This document shows, piece after piece, positions 31,535 to 43,182 of a stretch of DNA of 64,000 nt (positions within the stretch are counted from its first letter, which is position 1; each line of letters begins with the position of its first letter). The notes below the pieces were generated by a model that saw nothing but the letters and a program-made list of their open reading frames with translations, was not told the DNA's origin and did no database searches. The position numbers were made by a program, and so were the translations under genes. The stretch is from Myotis daubentonii. Taxonomy: Eukaryota; Chordata; Mammalia; Chiroptera; Vespertilionidae. The stretch lies in the NCBI RefSeq assembly GCF_963259705.1, contig NC_081853.1:3109019-3173018 (forward strand), written 5' to 3'.

Positions 31535-32499
31535 TTACTATGAACACTGGCAACGTGTACTGCTACATTTTCTTCCAGGAGTTTTATGGTTTTAGGTCTT
31601 ATATGTAAATCTTTAACTCCCTTTGAGTTTATTCTTGTATATGGTATACAAAGGTGGTCTAGTTTCATTTGTTCTGCATGTATCTTTCCAGTTTTCCCAG
31701 CACCGTTTGTTGAACAGACTGTCTTTACTCCATTATATATTCTTGCCTTTTGTTTCTCATAGATAAATTCATAATATAGGTATGGGTTTATTTCTGAGCT
31801 CTCTAGTCTGTTCCATTGATCTATGTGCCTTTTTATGCCAGTACTATGCCCTTTTGATATAATCATATGATTTTTATTCTTCATTATGTTTATATAGCAT
31901 AGTTTATGATACCTCCAGCTTGTTCTTTGTCAGGATTGCAGTGGCTATTCAAAGTCTTTTGTAGTTCTATATAACACTGAGGATTATTAGTTCTTGTTCT
32001 GTGAATAATACTGCTGGTATTTTGATAGGAATTGCAGTGAATCTACAGATTGCTTTGGGTAGTATGACATTTTTATAATAGTAACTCTTCCTATTCATAA
32101 GCATGGTATATGTTACCATTTATTTGTATCTTATATTTCTTTCTTTTTTTTTTTTCTTTTATTCTGACACCAATGTAGCTCCATAGGTGTCTTTCCATTA
32201 GCATCACAAGTGAAAAAAATTAGAGTAATTAAAGCTAGGTGCAGCCTACCTGTAGGTGATTTCTCCATCATCCCCCTTTTTTGTTTTTCAAGTTGGGATT
32301 TTTATTATTATTTTTTTTATTGCTTAAAGTATTACAAAGGGTATTACATATGTATTTATATTTCTTTCTTGAATGTCTTATAATTTTCTAGTATAAGTCT
32401 TTTACTTCCTTGGGTAAGTTTATTCCTAGATAGTTCATTTTTTTAGATGCAATTGTAAATGGGATTGTTTTCTTAATTTTGCCTTCTGATAGTTCATTA

Positions 32500-33030
32500 T
32501 CCTATACAATGAAAACCTAATATGCAAATTGTTTGACCGGGAGGTCGACCAGGAGTTCGATCACTCCTTATGAAGTGCACTGACCACCAGGGGGTGGCAT
32601 GGAACATGGTGGGCGTTGGTGATGTGGTGCTGGCAGTGGGCAGCAGTCAAGGTGCTGCCGGCCCTGATGGGCCCCACCAGAGTGGGATCACGGCAGGACG
32701 GTGGAGCAGTTGAGCGGGCTGCACTAGGCCAAGGCAGGTGTGAGCCAGCCAATTGCCCCGCTGATCACCCCGCAGATGGGACCAGTGGTGGCAGTGGGGG
32801 GTGGGGCTGCCGCCTGGCTCCCAGGCATTGAGGGAGCAGGGCAGGGAGCCCAGCCCCGACCGACTGTCCAGCAGACAGTGACCAGCAGCTGGCAGGCCCT
32901 GATCGCCTGATCAGGGCTGGTCCCTGGGCTGGGAAGGGGAACTGGGGGTGGGTGACAGCAACCAAGCTCCTATGGCGCCCAGGTGGGGGGCTGCGACCTC
33001 TCACCCGCTACCTGGGGGTGGGGTGACAGG
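32500..33030 (+). mobile_element. Helitron 5' part with GC-rich filler, 3' end not found
   Basis: It starts TCCTATACAATGAAAACC after A (32499), then TAATATGCAAATTG, then GTGCACTGACCACCAGGGGG, the HeliBat 5' layout. No GGCCTCTAG terminus appears before L1 resumes at about 33889. The right limit is arbitrary. Confidence 0.75.
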
Positions 33031-33804
33031 GACAGAGGTGCGAAGAGAATGCGGGGTGTCAGCCGAGCTCGCTCTCATTCCGCTTGCAACCCTCCACCAG
33101 GATGGGGAGTCCGTTTAAATAGGTGGTGAGGAGAGGCCTCAGGAAGGTGACGTTTGAGCCATGACCTGAAAGAGGTGAAGAAGTGAGCCGCGTGGACGTC
33201 TGCAGGCAAAGCGAGTCAGGGGAACGGGATCAAAGCTGAGGCAGGATGTGCTGGGCGGTCCTCGGTCCTCGGGGTGCAGGAGCCCCTGGGAGCGAGGAGG
33301 TCCGCTGCATTGGGTGGAGCGGGCGCTGTTCACACAGGCCTGCGCGCCGCTGAGGGAGCCTTGCTTTTTATGCGGAGAGAAGGGGACGCTTGGGGCGGAA
33401 TGGAGAGAGATCCAGGGTCATTGTGTGGAGAGAGGCTGAGGGGCCAGGCCTGGGGCAGAACCCCCAGGGGCTGCCGCAGGGGGGGCCCCAGGAGGTAGTG
33501 GCCCAGCCCACAGGGGAGGTGGGGGGAGCACCAAGTAGGTCTTCAGACATGTTACCTGGAGGATGTAGATACTTTGAGCATCATGCCAAGGTCTGTGGCT
33601 GCGTTTCTGCAAGGACGTAGTTGCCATTAACTAAGACGGTGGGTTTATTGGGTTTCACGCACTGACCATAATGCTTTCCTTGAACTGTGCAATTTAATTC
33701 TCTTCCAACCACAAGGCAGAGACGAATGCCTGGCCAGTGTAGGCAATGGGGAGATCAAACAGGCAAGACCGTAAGGGCAGAGTGGATTGCTTTCCTGGGT
33801 GAGC
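33031..33804. other. GC-rich unassigned segment inside L1-A
   Basis: This block is GC-rich and unlike the surrounding AT-rich L1. 33120-33230 (aggcctcaggaaggtgacgt, ttgagccatgacctgaaaga, ggtgaagaagtgagcc) resembles a dispersed ancient mammalian repeat I cannot name. It could be host DNA carried by the Helitron that starts at 32500, or pre-existing sequence next to an L1 deletion. Confidence 0.4.
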
Positions 33805-33888
33805 TCGTGGCTTCTGACCAGGAATCGAACAGGAGACCTTTTGGTGCACAGAACAACGCTCAGCCCAGTGAGCGCACCGGCCAGGCAT
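33805..33888 (-). mobile_element. SINE fragment (tRNA-like head), reverse
   Basis: TCTGACCAGGAATCGAACAG, ACCTTTTGGTGCACAGAAC and GTGAGCGCACCGGCCAGGC are the reversed Ves tRNA-like promoter region. The body and tail are missing. Confidence 0.7.
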
Positions 33889-34468
33889 CATGTGGCTTCT
33901 AGCCTTCATTTGGTTTATGTGCTGTATCACCTTCATTGGTTTGTGGATATTGTACCAGCCTTGCATCCCCAGGATAAATCCCACTGGGTCGTGGTGTATG
34001 ATCTTTTCCATGTATTGCTGGGTCTGGTTTGCTAATATTTTGTTAAGAATTTTAGCATCTATGTTCATCAGGAATGTCATCCTGTAATTCTCTTTCTTTG
34101 TCGTGTCTTTATCGGGTTTTGGAATTAGGATAAGGCTGGCCTCATAGAATGAGCTCGGGAGTCTTTCTTCCTCTTAGATTTTTGGAAGCATTTGAGAATG
34201 AGAGGCGTTAACTCTTCTTTGAATGTTTGGTAAAATTCACCTGTGAAGCCATGCAGTCTAGGACTTTTGTTTGCTGGGAGTTTTTTATTCTTACTGAAAT
34301 TTCACTGTTGTAATCTGTCTATTTATATTCTCTGATTCTTTCTAATTCATTTTTGAAAGATTGTATGTTTTTAGGAATTTATCTGTTTCTTCCAGATTAG
34401 ATAGATGGGCATAGAATTATTCATAATATTTTCTTACAATTTTTTGTATTTCTTTGGTGTCAGTTAAT

Positions 34469-34508
34469 AATGAAATCAAGGAAGAAATCAAAAGATAACT
34501 TGAAACAA
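34469..34508 (-). repeat. 40-bp templated inverted insertion in L1-A
   Basis: These 40 bases are the exact reverse complement of 34881-34920. The native L1 context (gtgtcagtt... gattttaattatttggg) normally has a different, shorter linker here, so this arm is the inserted copy. The spacer is 372 bp. Confidence 0.95.
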
Positions 34509-35430
34509 CTGTGTTCACTCTCCTCTTTTTTTTTTTTTGATTTTAATTATTTGGGTCCCCTTTCTTTTCCTCTTGATGAGCCTGGTTTGTCAATCTTGTT
34601 TATCTTTTCAAAGAACCAGCTCTTGGCTTATTGATCTCTTGTATTGTGCTTTTACACTCAATTTCATGTATTTCTGCTCTGATCTTTATTATTTCCTTCC
34701 CTCTACTCTTTTGGAGCTTAGTCTGTTGTTCTTTTTCAAGTTATTTTAAGTGTAAAGTTAGATTGTTTATTTGAGATTTTTCTTGTTTCTTGAGATAGGC
34801 CTGTAATGCTATGAATTTCCCTCTTATGACTGATATTACTGTGTCCCATAGATTTTGTTTTTTTGTGTTCTCATTTTCAATTGTTTCAAGTTATCTTTTG
34901 ATTTCTTCCTTGATTTCATTGTGCACATGGAACATTTTTAGGCCATTATTCCCTATTCCCCACTGCCACCCCAGGCCTTCACCACCCTGTTGTCTGTGTC
35001 CATGGGCTATGCATAGATGCATATAAGGTCTTTGGTTGATTACTTCCCACCCCACCCTACCACCCTCCCCTGCCTTCCCTCCGAGATTCCACACTTTATT
35101 CCATGCTTCCATGTCTCTGGATCCACGCTGTTCATCAGTTTATTTTGTTCATTAGAGTCCACATATGAGTGAGATCATGTAATATTTGTCTTTCTCTGAC
35201 TGGCTTAGCTTATTTCACTTAGCATAATACTCTCCAGGTCCATCCATGCTGTTGCAAATGGTAAGAGTTCTTTCTTTTTTACAGCTGCATAGTATTCCAT
35301 TGTGTAAAATATACCACAGTTTTTTATCCACTCATGATGGGAACATGGGCTGTTTCCAGATCTTAGCTATTGTAAACTGTGCTGCTATGAACATAGGGGT
35401 GCATATATTCTTTCTGACTGGTGTTTCGGG

Positions 35431-38400
35431 TTACTTAGGATATATTCCTAGAAGTGGGATCACTGGGTTAAATGGCAGATCCATTTTTAAGTTTTTGAGG
35501 AAACTCCATACTGTTTTCCATAATGGCTGTACCAGTCTGCATTCCCACAAGCAGTGTAGTAGGGTTCCCTTTTCTCCATATCCTTGCCAGCACTTGTCAT
35601 TTGTTGATTTGTTGATGGTAGCCATCTGACAGATACTGCATTGCCCTTTTAATTTGCATCTCTTTGATGATTAGTGACTTTCAGCATCTTTTCATATGTC
35701 TCTCGGCCATCTATATGTCCACTTTGGTGAAGTGTCTATTTAGGTTCATTTTTTAATTGGATTCTTTGTCTTCCTTTTGTGAAGTTGTAGAAGTTCCCTA
35801 TATTTTTTGGAGATTAACTCCTACCAGATGTACCATTAGCATATATGTACTCCCATACAGTGGGCTCCCTTTTCGTGTTGTTTATGGTTTCTTTTGCTGT
35901 GCAGAAGCCTTTTATTTTGATGTAGTTCAATTTGTTTATTTTCTCCTTAGTTTCCTTTGCACTAGAAGACATATCCATAAACATATTGCTGCAAGAGATG
36001 TCTGAGATTTTGCTGCCTATGGTTTCTTCTAGGATTTTTATGGTTTCTCATCTTATGTTTAAGTCCTTTATCCATTTTGAGTTTATTGTTGTGTATGGGG
36101 TAATTTGGTGGTCTAGTTTCATTTTTTTTTTTTGCATGTACCTATCCAATTTTCCCAACACCATTTATTGAAGAGATTTTTTTGACTCTATTATATGCTC
36201 TTGCCTCTTTTGTCAAATATTAATTGAGCATAGTGGCTTGGGTCGATGTCTGGGGTCTCTGTTCTGTCCCATTGGTCTATATGCCTGTTCTTGTGGCAGT
36301 GCCAGGCTGTTCTGATTATGGTGACTTTGTAGTATAACTTGAAATCTGGTATTGTGATTCCTCCAATTTTGTTTTTCTTTCTCATTATTGCTGCAGCTAT
36401 TCAGGGTCCTTTTTGATTTCATATAAATTTTGGAATATTTGTTCTACATCTGTAAAATATGGTATTGGTATTTTAATAGGGATTGCATTGAATCTGTAGA
36501 TTGCCTTTGGTAATATGGACATTTTAATGATGTTGATTCTACCAATCCATGAACCAGGTATATCCTTCCACTTGTTTATATATTTTTTTCTATCTCTTTT
36601 TTCAATGTCCTGTAGTTTTCTGAGTACAGTTCTTTTGCCTCCTTAGTTAAGTTTATTCCTAAGTATCTTAATTTTTGTTTGCAATGGTAAATAGGATTGT
36701 TTGTTTAGTTTCTCTTTCTGAGAATTCATTATTGGTGTGTAAAAATGCCATTGATTTTTGGGTGTTGATTTTGTATCCTGCCACATTGCCAAATTCATTT
36801 ATTAAATCTAGTAATTTTTTAATAGAGTCTTTATGATTTTCTATGTACAATAGCATTTCATCTGCAAATAATGACAGTTTTACTTCCTCCCTTCCAATTT
36901 GGATGCCTTTCATGTTTTCTTCTTGTTTGATTGCTATGTCTGGGACTTCCAGTACTATGTTGAATAAGAGTGGTGAAAGCGGACATCCCTGTTTTGTTCC
37001 TGTTCTTGGGGGAAATGGTTTTAGTTTTGCCCATTGGGTATGGTGTTTGCTGTAAGTTTGTCATAGATAGCCTTTATCATGTTGAGATATGTTCCCTCTC
37101 TTCCCACTTTGATGAACACTTGTATAAAAAATGGGTGTTGGATTTTGTCAAATGCTTTTTCTGCATCTGTTGATATGGTCATATGATTTTTGTCTTTCAA
37201 TTTGTTTATGTGATGTATCACATTTATTAATTTGTGAATATTGTACCAGCTTTGCATCCCTGGAATAAATCCCACTTGGTCATGGTGTATGACCTTTTTA
37301 ATATAGTGCGGGATTAGATTTGCTAATATTTTGTTGAGGATTTTAGCATCTATGTTCATGAGGGATATTGGCCTTTAATTCTCTTTCTTTGTATTGTCTT
37401 TATCTGGTTTTGGAATTAGGATAATGCTGGCTTCATAAAAAGAGTTTGGAAGTGTACCTTCCTCTTGATTGTTTGGAATAGTTTGAGGAGGGTAGGTGTT
37501 AGTTCTTTGAATGTTTGGTAAAACTCCCCCGTGTAGCCCTCCGGACCTGGGCTTTTGTTTGCTGGGAGTTTTTTGATTACTCCTTCTACTTCATCAGTTG
37601 TCATTGGCCTATTCAAGTTTTCTGATTCTTCCTGATTAAGTTTTGGGAGATTGTACTTTTCTATGAATTTGTCCATGTTGTCCAGCTGTTGGCATATAGT
37701 TGTTCTTTGTATTATCTTACAATCCTTTGTATTTCTGTGGTGTCCGTGGTAACTTCTCTGCTTTTGATTCTGATTTTATTTATTTGGGTCTTCTCTCTTT
37801 CTTTCTTGATGTATCTGAATAATGGTTCATCAACTTTATTTATCCTTTCAAAGAACCAGCTCTTGGTTTCATTGATTTTTTTATATTGTTTTTTAGTCTC
37901 TATGTTATTTATTTCTGCTCTAATCCTTATTAGTTCTTTCTTTCTTCATACTCTGGCTTTTCTTGTTGTTCTCTTTCTAGTTCTTTAAGTTGTAGGGTTA
38001 AATTGTAGGGTTGATTTTTCTTGTTGTTTGAAGTATGCCTATAGTGTTATGAACTTCCCTCTCAGGACTCCTTTTGCTGTGTCCCAGAGATTTTGGGTTA
38101 TTTTATGTTCATTTTCATTTTTTTCCAGGAAGTTTTTGATTTATTTCTTGATCTTATTGTTAAGCCATTCATTGTTTAATAACATGCTATTTAGCCTCCA
38201 TGTGTTTGAATATTTTGGGGTGTTTTTACTGTAGTTGATTTCTAATTTCATTCCACTGTGATCCGAGAAGATGCTTGATATGATTTCAATCCTCTTGAAC
38301 TTATAGAGACTTGTTTTGTGTTCTAACATGTGGTCTATCTTCATGAATGATCCATGTGCACTTGCAAAGAATGTATAATATGCTGCTTTGAGGTGAAATG

Positions 38401-38946
38401 TTCTATAAATGTCAATTAAATCCATCTGATCCAGTGTGTCCTTTAGAGTAACTCTTTCCTTGTTAAATTTTTGCCTGGAAGATTTATCTAGTGAAGTCAG
38501 CGGTGTGTTAAAGTCTGCTACTATGATTGTGTTGTTGTCGATCTCTCCTTTAAAGATTTCTAGAAGTTTTTAAAATATATATATTAGGTGCTCCTATATT
38601 TGATGCATATATGTTTACTAGGGTTATATCCTTTTTGTTGGATCGATTCCTTTAGTATTATGTAGTGACCTTTGTTGTCTCTTGTTATGGTCTTCATTTT
38701 GAAGTCTATTTTATTGGATATGAGTATTGCTGCTCCAGTTTTTTTACAATTCCATTTGCATGGAAAATCTTTTTCCATTCTTTCACTCTCTTTCATTGTG
38801 TCTTTTGTTCTGAGGTGGACCTCTTGTAGACAGCATATAGTTGGGTCATGTTTTTGTATCCATTCAGCTATCTTATACCTTTTGATTGGAGCATTTAATC
38901 CATTTACATTTAAGGTTATTATTGATAGGTACTTATTTATTGCCAT
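35431..38946 (-). pseudogene. L1-B ORF2 (endonuclease-reverse transcriptase), inactivated
   Basis: ORF2p nicks DNA and reverse-transcribes L1 RNA. Order on the minus strand: the N-terminal endonuclease opens at 38946 (LNVNGLN near residues 12-18, then CCLQEVHLRTKD with the catalytic-type Glu). A pre-RT segment ([19 protein letters not shown]) lies at 37416-37676, RT palm sequence ([15 protein letters not shown], then [14 protein letters not shown]) at 37021-37359, the RT catalytic strand at 36668-36913, and the C-terminal cysteine region ([20 protein letters not shown]) at 35431-35625. The usual FADD box of the RT reads FADE. The pieces are in different frames, so no full protein is possible. 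Confidence 0.9.
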
Positions 38947-39088
38947 TTTAATTCTGTATGCCTAGGTTTCTCTTTATATATTACTCTCATTACAGCAGTC
39001 CCTTTCACATTTCCTGTAATGCTGGCTTGGTGGTGATGTACTCCTTTAGCGCAGTGCCCCTTTTTTTTGTCTGGGAAGCTCCTTATTT

Positions 39089-39309
39089 ATTTATTTTTAA
39101 ATATTTTATTGATTTTTTACAGAGAGGAAAGGAGAGGGATAGAGAGCCAGAAACATCGATTAGATAGAAGCATTGATCAGCTGCCTCCTGCACACCCCCC
39201 ACCGGGGATGTGCCTGCAACCAAGGTACATGCCCTTGACTAGAATCGAACCCGGAACCCCTCAGTCCGCAGGCCAATGCTCTATCCAGTGAGCCAAACAA
39301 GCTAGGGCA
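39089..39309 (-). mobile_element. Ves SINE inside L1-B, reverse
   Basis: On the minus strand GCCCTAGCTTGTTTGGCTCA head, promoter boxes, GCACATCCCCGGTGGGGGG, GAGGCAGCTGATCAATG, CTCTCTATCCCTCTCC, AATCAATAAAATATT tail. Target duplications AAGCTCCTTATTT (39076-39088) and AAGCTCTTTATTT (39310-39322) have one mismatch. Confidence 0.93.
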
Positions 39310-39310
39310 A

Positions 39311-40120
39311 AGCTCTTTATTTCATTGTCTATTTTAAATGGTAGCCTTGTTGGATATAGTAATCTTGGTTTCAGATTCTTGCTTTCCATTACCTTGAATA
39401 CTTCATACCAGACCTTTCTGGCCTGTAGAGTTTCTGATGAGAAATCAGGTGTCAGCCTTATGGCAGCTCCTTTGTAGGTAAAAGTTTGCTTTCTCTTGCT
39501 GCCTTTAACATTCTTTGTCTTTAATTTTTGGCATTTTAATTATGTGTCTCGGCCTCGGCCTGTTTGAGTTCTTCTTGCTGGGGACATTCTGTCCCTCCTG
39601 AACTTCTGTGACTTTTTCCTTTACCAGGTTAGGGAAGTTTTCTGCCATTATTTTTTCAAATACATTCTCTATCCCTTTTTCCCTTTCTACCTCTTCTGGC
39701 ACACCTGCTATTCTAATATTGTTATGTTTCATGTTGTCCCACTGCTCCCTTAAGCTGTCCTATTTTTATATTGTGGGATTTTGTTTGTTTGTTTGTTTTG
39801 TTCTCTGACTGAGTGGTTTTTCAACCCTGTCTTCTAATTCACTGATTTGATCCTCTGCTGCCCCTAATCTGCTGTGTATTCTTTCCAATGTGTTCTTTAT
39901 TTGTGCCATGTCATTTTTTATTTCCGTTTTCATAGTTACTATATCTTTTTTATGCTGTTGAGCATTATTACCTCTGAACTGTATTTCAGATAAATTTCTT
40001 ATCTCTATTTCATTTATCTCTTCTTCTGGAGAATTCTCTTTTCTTTCATTTGGTGGTTCTTTTTTTGTCTTCTCATTTTGGCTGCTTGTTTGGGTTTCTG
40101 ACTATATATTAGGCAGATCT
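39311..40120 (-). pseudogene. L1-B ORF1 (RNA-binding chaperone) remnant
   Basis: ORF1p is the L1 RNA-binding trimer protein. The open piece at 39505-39732 (-) has NNIRIAGVPEEVEREKGIEN, then MAENFPNLVKEK and RPRPRHIIKMPKIKDKE, the RRM and start of the C-terminal domain. The more N-terminal coiled-coil part (39740-40120) and the C-terminus (39320-39500) survive only as DNA similarity in shifted frames. Not expressible as a whole. Confidence 0.85.
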
Positions 40121-41010
40121 GCTACACCTCTGTTTCTGACTAATTAGATCAGGCAAAGACTCAAAGCCTCCAGAGACCACCTCTGCCTACAGACTGATAT
40201 GATTCCAACTTGAATTTGCCCCAGGTAATCATCCTCAGGTGTGGCGAGAGTTTTTTTCAACAGGGTGAGGCAGTTTCCTCTGCCTAGAGGCTAATTGTTA
40301 TTTTTAGTCTCCTCCTAAGGGGCCTCAGGAACTCTATGCCCGGGGGCAAGGTGTTTTCCAATAGGGTGGGTCAACTATCTTCCCCTGAGGCAAGGCTGCC
40401 TGTATAGCAAATGTCTGTGTAGGAAAGATGTCCTCTGTTGCATGAGGGAATGACTATGCACAGGAAATCTTGGTGTCTGCCTCTGAGCTCTAACCACTGA
40501 GCCTCTGATCCTGGCCTCTGCTCACTCAAATCCAGTCCTCTCTGCCCTCCCTCTGACAGAGCATAAGGTGGGTGGCTCCACAGGGAATTTTGTGTGTTGG
40601 CCCTTTAAGAGGATGCCTGAATTTCCAGCCATCTCTCCCTGGCAGACAGCAATCCTGTGCTTTTCACAGCCAGATGTTATGTGGGCACCCTTCTTAGTTC
40701 TGGTGCTCTCTGCTGGGGGCTCAGCTTGGGTATTAGACCCGAGAGTTCTCAGTAGCAAACCCCCACAGCTGAGATATTTCTCCAGAACTTCAGTTGCTGT
40801 CTGTGGGCACTAGGATAGCCCTTTCATGCCTCTGCCCCTCCTACTAGTCTCTATGAGGTCTCCATTTTTGGTTCTCAGGTATTAGGGTTCTCTCCAGCAA
40901 GTCTTCTGTTGATATGCAGGAAGTTTCTCTGTATTTTAGTTGTAATTCCAGTTTGTTCCTGTGAGCGTGTCCATGCAGCATCCACTTACTCTGCTGCCAT
41001 TTTTAATCTT
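40121..41010 (-). other. L1-B 5' UTR
   Basis: GC-richer sequence upstream of ORF1 on the minus strand. The extreme end, ACTCTGCTGCCATTTTT (about 40989-41005), is an L1 5'-terminus type. The block at 40600-40760 (CTTTAAGAGGATGCCTG..., TTTTCACAGCCAGATGTTAT) recurs in L1-C's 5' UTR near 44255 and 44840, so it is a repeated promoter-region unit. Confidence 0.65.
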
Positions 41011-41073
41011 CCATACTGTTTTTTAGTCTTGATTTCATTTATTTCTATTCTAATCTTTATTACTTCCTTCCTT

Positions 41074-41316
41074 CTACTCTATTGGGCTTTGTTTGTTGTT
41101 TTTTTCTAGTTCTATTAAATGTAAAATTACATTATTTATTTGAGATTTTTCTTGATTCTTGAGGAAGGCCTGTATTGCTATGAATTTCCCTCTTAGAAAT
41201 GCTTTTGCTGTGTCCAATAGATTTTGGGTCATTGTGTTTCCATTTTCATTTGTCTCAGGGCTTCTTTTGATTTCTTTCTTTATTGCACTGTTAACCCTTT
41301 CATTGTTTAATTGCAA
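41074..41316 (-). pseudogene. L1-C ORF2p fragment
   Basis: An 80-codon open frame with AFLRGKFIAIQAFLKNQEKS and then LTLIELEKNNK-like sequence, from the segment between endonuclease and RT in L1 ORF2. Broken on both sides. Confidence 0.8.
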
Positions 41317-42951
41317 ATTATTAAGCCTCCATGTGTTTTTTAATAATTTCTTTTAAAATCTATCTTTATTGTTGAGAATATTACAGCTGCCTCTCTTTTT
41401 TTTTCTTCCTTGACACCCTCTACCTGCCTCCCATACTACTCCAGGTTTTCATTAAAATTTTTTTTCTTCTTATGATTAACTTCTAGTTTTATAGCATTGT
41501 GATTGGAGAAGATTTTGTTTTATTCCATTTAAATCTTCTTAAATTATAGACAATATGTGGTCTAGCCTGGAAAATGTTCCATGTGTTCTTGAAAAAACTG
41601 TATATTCTGCTGTTTTGGGGTGAAATGTTATACAAATATCCATTAAATCCATGTGGTCTAATGTGTTATTCAGTGTCACTGTTTCCTTATTGCTTTCTGT
41701 CTGTATGGTATGATCTATTGATGTCCATGAGGTATCAAAATTCCTTACAATTACTGTATTAATGTTGATCTCTGCCTTTATGTTAATAAGTATTTGCTTT
41801 ATAAATTTAGGTGCTCCTACATTGGATGTATAAATGTTGACAAGGGTTGTATTACCTTGTAGAATTGATCATTTTATCATTATGTGTTTTCTTCTTTTTC
41901 TCTTCTTATAGATTTTGTTTTAAAGTCTATTTTATCTGATATAAGTATTGCTACTCCAGCTTTTTTTTTCTATTTCCATTTTCATGAAATACCTTTTTCC
42001 TTCCCTTTACTTTCAGTCTCTGCATATCTTTTGATCTAAAATGGGTCTCTTATAGACAGCATATATAAGTCTTGTTTTCTTATCCATTCAGCCACCCTTT
42101 GTGTTTGATTCAAGCATTTAATTCATTTACATTTAAAATGACTATTGATAGGCATGTAGTTATTGTCATTTTATTATTCATATTTATGTTATTGTTTTCC
42201 CTTCTTTTTAAAGAAGTCCCTTTAATATTTCTTGTGATACTGGTTTGGTGGTGATGAAATTTTTCAACTTTTTCTAGTCTGGAAAATTATTTATTTCTAC
42301 CTTTGATTCTAAATTATAGGCTTTCTGAGTATTGTTTGTTATGGGTTCTTGCTTTTTATCACTTTGAATATTTTGTTCAGGTCCCTTCTGGCCTGCAAGA
42401 TTTCTGTTGAGAAATCACCTCATGGGAGCTACTTTGTAGATAACTAACTGTCTTTCTCTTGCTGCTTTTAAGATTCTCTCTTTTAACTTGGGCATTTTAA
42501 TTAAAATGTGCCTTGGTGTATGACTCTTTGGGTTCATCTTTGGGACTCTTCACTTTCTGGACTTTTATGTCTATTTCTTTCACCAGGGTAGGGAAGTTTT
42601 CTGTCATTATTTCTTCAAATAAGTTCCCAACCCCTTGCTCTCTCTCTTCTCATTCTGGCATCCATATGATGTGAATTTTGGTACACTTGATATCCCAGAG
42701 GTCCCTTAAACTATCCATTTTTTAAATTCTTCTTTTATTTGTTGTTCCAATTGGGTGTTTTCTGCTACTTTGTCTTCCAAATTGGTGATTCAATCCTCTG
42801 CTTCATCTAACTTGCTGTTATTTTTTTTCTAGTGCATTCTTTATTTCAGTTATTGTTTTCTTAATATCTAACTGGTTCTTTTTAATGGTTTCTGTTGTCA
42901 TTTTTTATGGTTATTACCTCCTTTAAAAAAATCCTTACTCCAGGATACATT

Positions 42952-43182
42952 TTTATTAATTTTTAGAGATAGGGAAAGGGAGAAAGAGAAAGAGATAGAG
43001 ATAGAGAGAGGGAGAGAGAAATATTAATATGTGAGAGAAAAACTGACTGGTTGCCTCCTGCACATGCCCTAACCAGAAATCAAACCTGCAACCTAGGTTT
43101 GTTCTCTGATCAGGAATTGAACTTGCAATCTTTTGGTGTATGGGATGAAGCTCCAAGCAACTGAGCCACCTGGCAAGGGAAT
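42952..43182 (-). mobile_element. Older tRNA-derived SINE, reverse
   Basis: Left A/T-rich tail side (acatttttattaattttta), CTCTATCTCTTTC-type body in reverse, ACTGGTTGCCTCCTGCACAT, then two reversed tRNA-like promoter copies (ATCAAACCTGCAACC, GAATTGAACTTGCAATC) to GAGCCACCTGGCAAGG. It inserted at the 5' side of L1-C ORF1. Confidence 0.82.

Larger units (their letters stand above)
29516..34920 (-). mobile_element. L1 copy A, minus strand, broken by many insertions
   Basis: On the minus strand this is the 3' half or more of an L1. The 3' end is near 29516-29760 (TGACTTATTTCAATTAGCAT block). ORF2 C-terminus and middle follow at 31535-32499, and ORF2 reverse-transcriptase and earlier parts at 33889-34920. 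It is interrupted by a (TG)n tract, a SINE (30378-30600), two abutting Helitrons (30773-31534), a Helitron-led GC-rich insertion with L1 deletion (32500-33888), and a 40-bp templated inverted insertion (34469-34508). All frames are broken. Confidence 0.88.
34921..41010 (-). mobile_element. L1 copy B, near full-length, minus strand
   Basis: Read on the minus strand it has a 5' UTR (about 41010-40130), ORF1 remnant, ORF2 remnant starting at 38946, and a 3' UTR ending near 34921 with the GCATATAAGGTCTTTGGTTG block. About 6.1 kb, close to full-length L1. A Ves SINE (39089-39309) splits ORF1. Stops and frameshifts inactivate both ORFs. It abuts L1-A on the left and L1-C on the right. Confidence 0.88.

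Noticed and set aside
41290..41300. TTAACCCTTTC as a possible piggyBac end
   Set aside because: It is part of the ordinary L1 ORF2 sequence (the neighbouring L1-B has the equivalent position) and has no partner end.
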